Part shown: positions 48,871 to 55,811 of the stretch, in pieces
Layout: every line of letters begins with the position of its first letter
Numbering within the stretch: position 1 is the first letter of the stretch
NCBI GenBank assembly: GCA_963664835.2
Contig: CAXXUG010000020.1
Span: 310,001-374,000 of the forward strand
DNA length: 64,000 nucleotides
Source of the DNA: G963664835 sp963664835
Lineage (GTDB): Bacteria > Chloroflexota > UBA6077 > FW602-bin22 > JBCLEL01
Direction: 5' to 3'
The notes under the pieces: generated by a model
Told to the model about the DNA's origin: nothing
The model's input: only the letters and a program-made list of their open reading frames with translations
The model's database searches: none
Program-made: the position numbers and the translations under genes

Positions 48871-49983
48871 ATGCAGAGGTTAACCAGGCGTTCATTTCTG
48901 GCCGGCCTTGGTGCCGTGTCCGTACTGCCGATTCTGGCGGCCTGCGAACCACAGGTCGTTGAGAAGACCGTCGAGAAAGTGGTCACCCAAGTTGTAGAGG
49001 TAGAGAAAGAGGTCGTGGTGGAGAGGGTGGTCACCGCGGTACCGGAGCCCATGCCAGCCGGGGAGATAACGATCTACTCCGGCCGCAAGGAGTCGTTGGT
49101 CGGCGCTCTACTGAAGCGTTTCGAGGCGCAATCAGGAATCACTACGAAGGTACGCTACGGTGGCACCGCGGAATTGGCCGCGACCATCTTGGAGGAGGGG
49201 GCGAACAGCCCTGCCGACGGCCTCTTCGCTCAGGATGCCGGTGCTCTGGGCGCAATCTCCAAGGAAGGCATGTTTACCAAGCTTCCCGATGAGTTGCTCA
49301 ACCGAGTAGACCCCAAGTTCCGTTCTCCCAAGGGCGAATGGGTTGGCGTCTCCGGCAGAGCGCGCACGGTCGTCTACAACACGGACAGTCTACGCGACGT
49401 GGACTTGCCGGACACGGTGCTCGGTTTCACAGATTCCAAGTGGGCCGGCAAGATCGGCTGGGCGCCTACGAACGGTTCTTTCCAAGCCTTCGTGACAGCT
49501 TTCCGCGTAACCGAGGGTGAAGACGCTGCTCGTGATTGGCTGCTGGGCATCAAGGAGAACGAACCAAGAGCATATCCGAACAACACCACGACCGTTCAGG
49601 GCGTTGCCGCCGGCGAGGCCCAGGTGGGCTTTGTCAATCACTACTACATATACAGACTGCTGAGCGAAGACCCGAACGTCAAGGCGAGAAACTATCATCC
49701 GCGCGGGGGAGGCCCCGGTGCGATGATCAACATTGCCGGCGCCGGCATCCTCAAGACCTCCAAGAACCCCGAGGCCGTCGGGTCGTTACTGGATTTCTTG
49801 CTCTCTCAAGAGGCACAGTTGTATTTCGTGAACCAGACCTTCGAGTACCCTCTGATCGAGGGAGTCAACCCGCTTCCAGATCTTCTGCCGCTGCAAAAGA
49901 TTAATCACCCCGATATCGATCTGAGCGATCTGGATGACCTTAAGGGCACACTCGCTCTCCTGCGCGAAGTGGGCGTTTTATAG
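48871..49983 (+). CDS. Ferric-iron ABC importer, substrate-binding lipoprotein (FbpA/FutA type)
   Basis: A 370-residue protein: Tat-like TRRSFLAGLG and lipobox ILAAC (Cys25), a short VVEKTVEKVVTQVVEVEKEV tether, then a class II binding fold. EITIYSGRKESLVGALLKRFEAQSGI, KIGWAPTNGSFQAFVTAFRVTEGE and VNHYYIYRLL are FbpA blocks; the Tyr pair in NHYY coordinates Fe(III) in this family. The ATG at 48871 follows GAGGAGAA; an upstream TTG would add 11 residues before the signal. Permease and ATPase follow, so the operon is complete. Confidence 0.94.
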   Translation: MQRLTRRSFLAGLGAVSVLPILAACEPQVVEKTVEKVVTQVVEVEKEVVVERVVTAVPEPMPAGEITIYSGRKESLVGALLKRFEAQSGITTKVRYGGTAELAATILEEGANSPADGLFAQDAGALGAISKEGMFTKLPDELLNRVDPKFRSPKGEWVGVSGRARTVVYNTDSLRDVDLPDTVLGFTDSKWAGKIGWAPTNGSFQAFVTAFRVTEGEDAARDWLLGIKENEPRAYPNNTTTVQGVAAGEAQVGFVNHYYIYRLLSEDPNVKARNYHPRGGGPGAMINIAGAGILKTSKNPEAVGSLLDFLLSQEAQLYFVNQTFEYPLIEGVNPLPDLLPLQKINHPDIDLSDLDDLKGTLALLREVGVL

Positions 49984-49991
49984 CTAGCTTG

Positions 49992-50017
49992 CTCGCGGCA
50001 GGGAGTCCTGCCGCGAG
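49992..50017 (+). terminator. Strong intra-operon stem-loop
   Basis: CTCGCGGCAGG-GAGT-CCTGCCGCGAG, a perfect 11-bp stem with a 4-nt loop, 8 nt after the binding-protein stop. No U-tract follows, so it is more likely an mRNA-stabilising or partial read-through element that keeps the binding protein more abundant than the permease, as in other ABC operons. Confidence 0.75.
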
Positions 50018-50065
50018 ATATCTGGCCAATGACCTCCACTTCGGCAACTTTAGAGTGAGTATTCG

Positions 50066-50275
50066 ATGACGTACCTGATCGCTGACCCCTCAATCGGCAT
50101 TCGAGAATCCTCGATTGCCGATCGATACCCTGAATTCTGCATTCGCGCCGCGCAAGATGGCCGGATGTATTACATTTACCCGGACTCATGCGCCGATTGC
50201 GGCAATTGCGAGCCAGTTAATTCAAATCTCTTTGATTACCCATTGAGGAAAATCAGGGATCTTGTCGACAGTTGA
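50066..50275 (+). CDS. Cysteine-depleted ferredoxin-like protein in the iron operon
   Basis: A 69-residue protein aligning over its first 54 residues with seven-iron/FdxA-type ferredoxins (MTYVIAEPCIG... and RMLYIHPDECIDCGACEPVCP in typical members). Here the Cys positions of the 3Fe cluster are changed: Ser9, Ser16 and Asn52. The Cys before the conserved Pro is Tyr21. Four Cys stay: 25, 42, 45 and 48, the last three in PDSCADCGNC. The frame is fully open and its stop overlaps the permease TTG start by 14 nt, so it appears coupled with the operon. It may hold one cluster or none. Confidence 0.75.
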   Translation: MTYLIADPSIGIRESSIADRYPEFCIRAAQDGRMYYIYPDSCADCGNCEPVNSNLFDYPLRKIRDLVDS

Positions 50276-51914
50276 TCTAAAGAGTCTCCGCCGAGCTCTC
50301 GGACTCTTGCCGTCCACCGACCAGGACGCATCCACCACGCCAAGGCCGCCGTTGATCGTCGTGGGGCCCGCGCTCGTCATCGCGGTGGCCATGCTCCTAC
50401 CGCTTGGCTACCTCTTGGTCAGGACTTCCACCGCTAATCAGGAAGCCATAGATTTACTGTTGCGCCCGCGCACTTTGCAATTGGCTCTGCAAACCTTTGC
50501 GCTTGCCGCGACCGTAACTGTCGGCGCCGTCCTGCTAGCTCTCCCTCTGGCCTGGCTTACTGTCAGGACCGACCTGCCCGGGCGCCGCATTTGGTCTGTG
50601 ATCGTCAGCTTGCCCCTGGTCATTCCCTCATACGTAGGCGGTTTTGTCATTATTGCCGCCCTCGGTCCCCGCGGCATCCTTCAGCAGGCTCTCGCGGAAC
50701 CATTCGGGATAGAGCGCCTGCCGGAAATATACGGCTTTCCGGGAGCCGCATTGGCACTGATTCTCTTCACCTTCCCCTATGTACTACTCAGCGTTCAGGC
50801 CGGCCTCCAGATGTTGGATCCTGCCCTGGAGGAGACCTCTCGTAGCCTGGGACTCAGCGGATGGGGAACGTTCCGGAAAGTGACCTTGCCCCAGTTGCGT
50901 CCGTCCATCTCGGCAGGCGGGCTGCTCGTTGCGCTCTACGTCCTCAGCGACTTCGGCGTTGTTTCCCTGCTTCAATTCGATTCGTTTACGCGCGTGATTT
51001 ACGTACAGTACCAGTCCTCCTTCGATCGGACCCTGGCAAGCGCGTTCGCCCTGATTCTGGTCCTCGTCACCCTGGCAATTCTCTTGATCGAGATTCGCAC
51101 CCGCGGTCGCGCACGCTACCATCGCGCGGGCACCGGTTCCGGACTCGTTCAGTCAACGCCGCAGGTGAGGCTACGAAATTGGCGCTGGCCGGCCATTCTA
51201 TTCTGTGCGGGGGTGGCAACAATTGGCTTAGTCATGCCTATTCTGGTGCTGATCTATTGGGCCGGGCGCAACGTATCAGTCGGCGTCGACCTGAGTGAGC
51301 CCTTGACCTTTGCCCTAAACTCTCTTTATGCTTCGGGTCTTGGCGCGGCCGTGTCCGTGCTTGCGGCGGTGCCGGTTGGCATCCTGCTGGTCAGATATCG
51401 AGGAACCTTCGGGGGCATTGTCGAGCGCGTGATCTACTCTGCCTACGCATTGCCGGGAATTTTGATCGCTCTTTCGCTCGTCTTCTTCGCTGCCAACTTC
51501 GCGACACCCATCTACCAGACTCTGGCATTGCTCATATTCGCTTACATGGTCAGGTTCTTACCCCAGGCAGTAGGCGCGGTGCGAGCGTCGCTGCTAGCGG
51601 TAGGGCCTGAGTTGGAAGAGGCCGGCCGCAGTCTTGGCCGGGCCCCGCTCCGGGTCATCGCGAGCGTAACGGTGCCCCTGATCCGGCCTGGCATAGCGTA
51701 CGGAGCCGCCCTGGTCTTCCTGACCACTATGAAGGAGCTGCCGGCGACTCTGTTGCTCAGCCCGATTGGCTTCAAAACCCTTTCCACCAGCACGTGGTCA
51801 TATGCTTCCGAGGGGTTTTTTGCGCAAGCGGCCATTCCCGCGTTAATATTGATCCTGGTCGCGGCCTTTCCGATGGCATTCTTGCGCGTCCATGAGCGGA
51901 GAGCGATTTCTTGA
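50262..51914 (+). CDS. Ferric-iron ABC importer permease (FbpB type, double-domain)
   Basis: A 550-residue membrane protein made of two homologous permease halves of about six segments each. The EAA loops are EETSRSLGLSGWGTFRKVTLPQLRPSISAG (about 190) and EEAGRSLGRAPLRVIASVTVPLIRPGIAYG (about 455). This fused form is typical of FbpB/SfuB. It starts TTG within the end of the ferredoxin-like gene and ends as TTGA over the ATPase start. Confidence 0.93.
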   Translation: MSTVDLKSLRRALGLLPSTDQDASTTPRPPLIVVGPALVIAVAMLLPLGYLLVRTSTANQEAIDLLLRPRTLQLALQTFALAATVTVGAVLLALPLAWLTVRTDLPGRRIWSVIVSLPLVIPSYVGGFVIIAALGPRGILQQALAEPFGIERLPEIYGFPGAALALILFTFPYVLLSVQAGLQMLDPALEETSRSLGLSGWGTFRKVTLPQLRPSISAGGLLVALYVLSDFGVVSLLQFDSFTRVIYVQYQSSFDRTLASAFALILVLVTLAILLIEIRTRGRARYHRAGTGSGLVQSTPQVRLRNWRWPAILFCAGVATIGLVMPILVLIYWAGRNVSVGVDLSEPLTFALNSLYASGLGAAVSVLAAVPVGILLVRYRGTFGGIVERVIYSAYALPGILIALSLVFFAANFATPIYQTLALLIFAYMVRFLPQAVGAVRASLLAVGPELEEAGRSLGRAPLRVIASVTVPLIRPGIAYGAALVFLTTMKELPATLLLSPIGFKTLSTSTWSYASEGFFAQAAIPALILILVAAFPMAFLRVHERRAIS

Positions 51915-52972
51915 GCACGTCCGCCATTCGTTGCACCGGCGTCACCCAGCGATTCGGCGCCACAGTTGCGGTCAAGGACGTAGATCTTTCGCTGGACCGG
52001 GGTAAGTTCCTCGCGCTGCTTGGCCCAAGCGGCGCCGGCAAGACCACCCTCCTGCGGCTGATCGCCGGATTCGAGTCACCTGTCTCCGGCACCGTGGAGA
52101 TCGGTGGGCAGCAGATGGTGGGTCCAGACCGGTTCGTTCCGCCCGAGCGCCGGCGCGTAGGGATGGTTTTCCAACACTATGCCCTCTTTCCCCATCTGAC
52201 AGTCGCTCAGAATATTGCCTATGGGCTGCCCAAGAACCGGGACCGCAAGGCGCGGGTAGACGAAGTCCTGGAGCTGGTCGGCCTCGTCGACCTGGGAGCC
52301 AGGATGCCCCACCAGCTATCCGGCGGACAACAGCAACGGATTGCCCTGGCCCGGGCGCTTGCGCCCAAACCGGCGGTTATTCTGTTGGATGAACCTTTCA
52401 GCAACCTCGATCCGTCGATGCGCGCTTCGGTTCGTGAAGAGGTCAAGTCCATCTTGCGCGATGCCAACGAGACCGCGGTCTTCGTCACCCACGACCAGGA
52501 AGAGGCGTTCGCCCTGGCGGACGACGTGGCGATCATGCGCCAGGGCAGGATCGAGCAGGTAGCCACGCCTGAGCATCTCTTCCATCACCCGGCCAACCGC
52601 TTTGTCGCCGCTTTCGTCGGCCAAGCCGATTTCCTGCCTGGCAGGGTTGTGGATTCCACGATCGACACTGAAATCGGACCTCTGACCGCCAATGACTTGG
52701 ATGGCGGCGCGAGACTTGACGTATTGATCCGTCCTGACGACGTCGCAATTACGCCGTGCGCTGACGGAATCGGAGAAATCATACTGCGGCGGTTCCGCGG
52801 CGGTGAAAACCTCTACTGCGTCCAGTTGCCGTCCGGCCGGCGCATCCACAGCCACCAGCCGGGTAGGGACATCTACGAGCTGGGCACACGCGTCGACGTT
52901 TCCGTGCGAATAGCTGAGGTCGTCACCTTTCCAGGCCACGAGAAAGTGGGCTCAGCCACCAGCGCCTCCTAG
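51911..52972 (+). CDS. Ferric-iron ABC importer ATPase (FbpC type)
   Basis: A 353-residue ATPase: Walker A GPSGAGKTTLL, Q-loop in VFQHYALFPHLTV, signature LSGGQQQRIALARAL, Walker B VILLDEPFSNLD, His switch VTHDQEEAF. The C-terminal 110 residues (LDVLIRPDDVAI...GRRIHSHQPG...) are a TOBE-type regulatory domain. It is the last gene of the importer operon and overlaps the permease stop by 4 nt. Confidence 0.95.
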   Translation: MSTSAIRCTGVTQRFGATVAVKDVDLSLDRGKFLALLGPSGAGKTTLLRLIAGFESPVSGTVEIGGQQMVGPDRFVPPERRRVGMVFQHYALFPHLTVAQNIAYGLPKNRDRKARVDEVLELVGLVDLGARMPHQLSGGQQQRIALARALAPKPAVILLDEPFSNLDPSMRASVREEVKSILRDANETAVFVTHDQEEAFALADDVAIMRQGRIEQVATPEHLFHHPANRFVAAFVGQADFLPGRVVDSTIDTEIGPLTANDLDGGARLDVLIRPDDVAITPCADGIGEIILRRFRGGENLYCVQLPSGRRIHSHQPGRDIYELGTRVDVSVRIAEVVTFPGHEKVGSATSAS

Positions 52973-53027
52973 CCTCCCACCAAAGGCCGGGTTTCGGCGA
53001 ACTATATCCGCAGTGAGCGATGGGTCG

Positions 53028-53354
53028 ATGAATAGAGAAAGATCGATAGTCGAACGCGGCAGCAACAATGTCTTTGCGGACCTCAGACGTCCGGATGCCG
53101 AAACTCACCTTTTGAAGGCGGAGCTTGTCACCCGCATCGGCAAGATCATTCGCCAGCGCGGGCTCAAGCAGGTCGAGGCAGCGAAGCTGCTTGGACTGTC
53201 CCAACCTGACGTTTCGCGCCTCCTGAGGGGAAGTTTTCGGGAGTATTCTGTCGAACGACTGCTGCGCCTGCTGACGACGCTTGGCCGAGACGTGGAAATC
53301 GTCATTCGTGAGCCTGGTTCTCAGCGACAGGGCCGGCTAAGCGTCGACGCATAG
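53028..53354 (+). CDS. Orphan XRE antitoxin-like protein (HigA2/COG5606 type)
   Basis: A 108-residue protein with VFADLRRPDAETHLLKAELVTRIGKIIRQRGLKQVEAAKLLGLSQPDVSRLLRGSFREYSVERLLRLLTTLGRDVEIVI, the typical layout of antitoxins paired with RelE-like toxins. The toxin gene that normally comes first is missing; the ATPase gene ends 55 nt upstream. A GTG at 53013 is an alternative start. The gene may act as a plain regulator of the iron operon or be a TA remnant. Confidence 0.88.
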   Translation: MNRERSIVERGSNNVFADLRRPDAETHLLKAELVTRIGKIIRQRGLKQVEAAKLLGLSQPDVSRLLRGSFREYSVERLLRLLTTLGRDVEIVIREPGSQRQGRLSVDA

Positions 53355-53554
53355 GAGACCGTACTAAAATCGTCCTGATCGACGGCCGGACGGTCCGACT
53401 CGGCGGGGAAGTGCGGCGCTCGCGGGCCGCTATTTCCTCTCAAATATGGCAAGCTCTAACCGCGCGCTCTAAAATACGAGCACTATCATCCACCGATGGG
53501 TCAGTGACATAATTGCAGCTTCGGTGGAACTAGCAACAGACCACGAGGCAAGTG

Positions 53555-53995
53555 ATGGCCACCAATTCGAAGTTCGAACCGGATTCCCCCGCAGTTCAAA
53601 CCCACTTGTCGTTGATACAAGCGGTGATCGCACGGATGGCGGGTAACAGTCGCTCGTGCAAGACGTGGTGTATCACTCTCGTATAGGCTGTTCTGGTTCT
53701 GGTTGCGGGCACCGAGAAGTCCGACTACGTGTTTTTCGCAGCTATACCTACAATTCTTTTCTTGGCTCTAGATACGTACTATCTTGCCTTGGAGCGCGGT
53801 TTCCGGCGCTCATATAACGACTTCGTTGAAAAGCTGCGAGGCGGCCTTATCACTTCGCCGGACCTCTACGAAGTGACCCCTACCGGCTCGCTCCCAAGTC
53901 AATTCGCGGCCAGTCTTGTATCCTTCTCGATATGGCCCTTTTACCTCATGCTCGTGGGAGTGACCGCGCTCGTCTCGAGCCTTGTAATCGGCTGA
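53555..53995 (+). pseudogene. RipA-like small membrane protein gene interrupted by an amber codon
   Basis: One continuous frame from ATG 53555 to 53995 is broken only by TAG at codon 44 (53684-53686). Before it: HLSLIQAVIARMAGNSRSCKTWCITLV; after it: AVLVLVAGTEKSDYVFFAAIPTILFLALDTYYLALERGFRRSYNDFV. Together they match the known plan of small bacterial membrane proteins with the blocks LSLIQ.VI.RMA.NS..CK.W..TL and LD.YYL..ER.FR. The stop replaces one residue in the first membrane helix. So it is a fresh nonsense mutation, suppressed, or a sequencing error. The GTG at 53729 could restart translation of the C-terminal 88 residues. Confidence 0.85.
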
Positions 53996-54260
53996 GCCAC
54001 TCAAGAGGCGCAACACTGACCGCTGTAACTATTCAGATTTGGGGGTATTCCTCTCCTCAGCGCTCGCGAACTAACGAGGCTTGATCGGTACGCGGGCTCT
54101 CAGTCGGCGGTAGGTGGAGAAAAAAGCCTATTGACGTAGGTCTTCGACCTCATCCCACGCTCCTGAGAGCCAGTTGCACGTCCTGGAGTGGCGAGATTTC
54201 GACAAGACGCTAGTTTCGGGGTCTTCGGGGAGGTAATCCGATTCCTGAAATTCCCCGGAT

Positions 54261-54294
54261 ATGCTCCGGCATTGCAATCAGTCGGAACAGATGG
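54261..54294. repeat. IS4-element end relic 1
   Basis: Contains CAATCAGTCGGAACAGATGG, close to the terminal repeat of the IS at 10630-12075 (CAATTAGTTGGAGCAGATG). It forms an imperfect direct repeat with 54422-54455 (27 of 34 identical). No transposase is present. The flanking gap 53996-54561 holds no gene. Confidence 0.65.
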
Positions 54295-54353
54295 AGGTGT
54301 GCTTGGATGCTTGCGTCATCATCTCCAATAATGTGCACGGCATTTTGGTGTAG

Positions 54354-54382
54354 GTAGAGGCGGGTTTCAAACCCGCCTCTAC
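54354..54382. repeat. Perfect 14-bp inverted repeat
   Basis: GTAGAGGCGGGTTT-C-AAACCCGCCTCTAC, between the two IS-end relics. It has the look of a mobile palindromic unit; a terminator is less likely because no U-tract follows (GTCAATCG). Confidence 0.75.
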
Positions 54383-54421
54383 GTCAATCGTGAGGCATGG
54401 GCTGCAGGAAATCGTCCAGAT

Positions 54422-54455
54422 TTGCTCCGGAATTGGAATAAGTTGGAGCAGATGA
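54422..54455. repeat. IS4-element end relic 2
   Basis: AATAAGTTGGAGCAGATG matches 17 of 18 bases of the right end of the IS at 12057-12075. With the upstream TGCTCC it makes a mini inverted-repeat unit TGCTCC...GGAGCA. It lies about 105 nt before the VapB start and may be a solo end or a MITE derived from the IS. Confidence 0.7.
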
Positions 54456-54561
54456 GGCGACCGCCTTGACAGGCTTCACCTACCAGTACGCGGCGTTGCA
54501 CACGCCGGCGCGGCGGTGTAAGGTAGACGCACCACCAAAATTCTACCCTCGAGGGGGATCG

Positions 54562-54819
54562 GTGAGCCTTAACATCAAGAACGAAGAGACCTGCCGGCTT
54601 GCTGGCGAGTTGGCACGCCTTACCGGCGAGACTATGACCGGCGCGATCACGGTTGCGCTCAAACAGCGTCTGCAACGCGAAAGGCGCCAGCGCGGCGTCG
54701 ATGCGCGTCTCCGGAGAATGCGAGCCATTGCGGATCGCTGCGCCAAGCTGCTGAGCGAAGGCGGGCCGCCGGTTGATCACGGCGAGCTGCTCTACGACGA
54801 GCGGGGTCTGCCGAAGTGA
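54562..54819 (+). CDS. VapB-type antitoxin (PSK_trans_fac family)
   Basis: An 85-residue antitoxin: SLNIKNEETCRLAGELARLTGETMTGAITVALKQRLQRERRQRG is the Rv0623-type ribbon-helix-helix, and the C-terminal GGPPVDHGELLYDERGLPK is the classic toxin-binding tail. GTG start behind GAGGGGG; an earlier in-frame start at 54466 gives a non-homologous N-terminus. The stop overlaps the toxin start as GTGA. Confidence 0.93.
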   Translation: MSLNIKNEETCRLAGELARLTGETMTGAITVALKQRLQRERRQRGVDARLRRMRAIADRCAKLLSEGGPPVDHGELLYDERGLPK

Positions 54820-55202
54820 TTGTCGATACGTCGGCGGTGATAGCGATCCTCTCCGGCGAAAGCGACGCAGAGCGCTACGACGAGGCAATTGCGAAAGATC
54901 CAAACTGCCAAATGTCGGTTGTCAACTTCCTGGAAGCAGCCATCGTCATTGAAAGCCGCAGCGGTGCCGCGGCCGGAACTGAGCTTGACGCCTTCTTGGA
55001 AGAAGCGGCTATCGAGCTGGCCCCGGTCACCGCCGGGCATGCGCGGGCCGCGCGCCGGGCATGGCGTCGATTCGGGAAAGGCAACCACCCGGCAGGGCTG
55101 AACTTTGGTGACTGCTTCGCCTATGCGCTTTCGGAGGTAACCGGGGAACCACTTCTGTTCAAGGGCGGTGACTTCGCGCTGACCGATGTTGACGCCGTAT
55201 GA
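54816..55202 (+). CDS. VapC-type PIN-domain toxin
   Basis: A 128-residue PIN ribonuclease: Asp4 in IVDTSAVIAIL, Glu40 in VVNFLEAAIV, Asp near 98 in LNFGDCFAYAL, and Asp near 116 in LLFKGGDFALTDV complete the metal site. It resembles the large VapC group that cleaves tRNA anticodon loops or the sarcin-ricin loop; the target is not readable. GTG start coupled to the antitoxin. Confidence 0.95.
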   Translation: MIVDTSAVIAILSGESDAERYDEAIAKDPNCQMSVVNFLEAAIVIESRSGAAAGTELDAFLEEAAIELAPVTAGHARAARRAWRRFGKGNHPAGLNFGDCFAYALSEVTGEPLLFKGGDFALTDVDAV

Positions 55203-55395
55203 TGTTATTTGTCTGTAGATGGGGAACAGGTCAGACTGATTTCTCGTAACTGTTTAGACTTTAGAGCGCCCAATTTTGCAGGCGACTGGTACGCACGCAT
55301 GTCCCGTACCCCGATACGGGAGTGGACTCCGGCCCGAGCCACGTCGACGACGACCACTCACCTTACATTGACTGCCGATAATCAAGGGAGAAACG

Positions 55396-55421
55396 TGTAG
55401 GGCTGGGGCTTGTCCCCAGCC
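55396..55421. repeat. Dispersed intergenic repeat, hairpin fragment D (inverted)
   Basis: GTGTAG followed by GGCTGGGG-CTTGT-CCCCAGCC. In inverse orientation it matches the CCCCGC...ACAAG hairpin plus CTACA block of copies A-C: same CTTGT loop, changed outer stem with compensating bases. The stem, rather than the exact bases, appears kept. Confidence 0.65.
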
Positions 55422-55472
55422 GTGGGTGGGCCGGGCTGCTGCACGATCCTGCCGGGCCTTTTCTCGCACTCG

Positions 55473-55502
55473 TTGACATATTACGCTCGTTATCGGTACC
55501 AT
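55473..55502 (+). promoter_or_regulatory. Candidate promoter of a short transcription unit
   Basis: TTGACA (55473-55478), 18-nt spacer, TACCAT (55497-55502). It precedes a strong ribosome site, a 19-codon ORF and a terminator, giving a predicted transcript of about 170 nt. Confidence 0.5.
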
Positions 55503-55560
55503 GCCGGCACTCGTCCCCGCCGGCAGGTGACGCCATTGGGACGGAAAGGAGGCGCGATCA

Positions 55561-55620
55561 TGATTCGAAGAAAATATGCCGTGGCCGGCCGCTCACGCCT
55601 CCAGGATGCAAGGCTTTAGA
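55561..55620 (+). CDS. Short leader-peptide-like ORF (19 codons)
   Basis: An ATG directly behind AAAGGAGGCGCGATC, one of the strongest Shine-Dalgarno sites in the window, opens a basic 19-residue peptide (starting MIRRKYAVAG, ending LQDARL) that stops at TAG 55618-55620. An intrinsic terminator follows 32 nt later, then the ABC exporter gene. The layout fits a leader peptide with an attenuator, or a small-protein gene. Confidence 0.5.
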
Positions 55621-55651
55621 CATGAGACTCTAACGAGTTTCTCCCTCTGAA

Positions 55652-55679
55652 GGCCGCTCCGTCCGGAGTGGCCATTTTT
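55652..55679 (+). terminator. Intrinsic terminator / possible attenuator
   Basis: GGCCGCTCCG-TC-CGGAGTGGCC (55652-55673), 10-bp stem with one G-T pair, then ATTTTT. The best rho-independent terminator in the window. It lies 130 nt upstream of the ABC exporter start, so it ends the short leader transcript or controls read-through into the exporters. The rest of 55203-55811 holds no other gene. Confidence 0.8.
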
Positions 55680-55811
55680 CATTTCTAGAGCCGTGAGCGG
55701 GACGTTCCCGTTCGTGGTCTCCTCGCTCCGGATGCACCTGATCGACAACGACCGTGAATTCAAGTCTTGCCGCGACTAAATTCAACTCATCAAGGATATT
55801 TTCAGTTCGTT

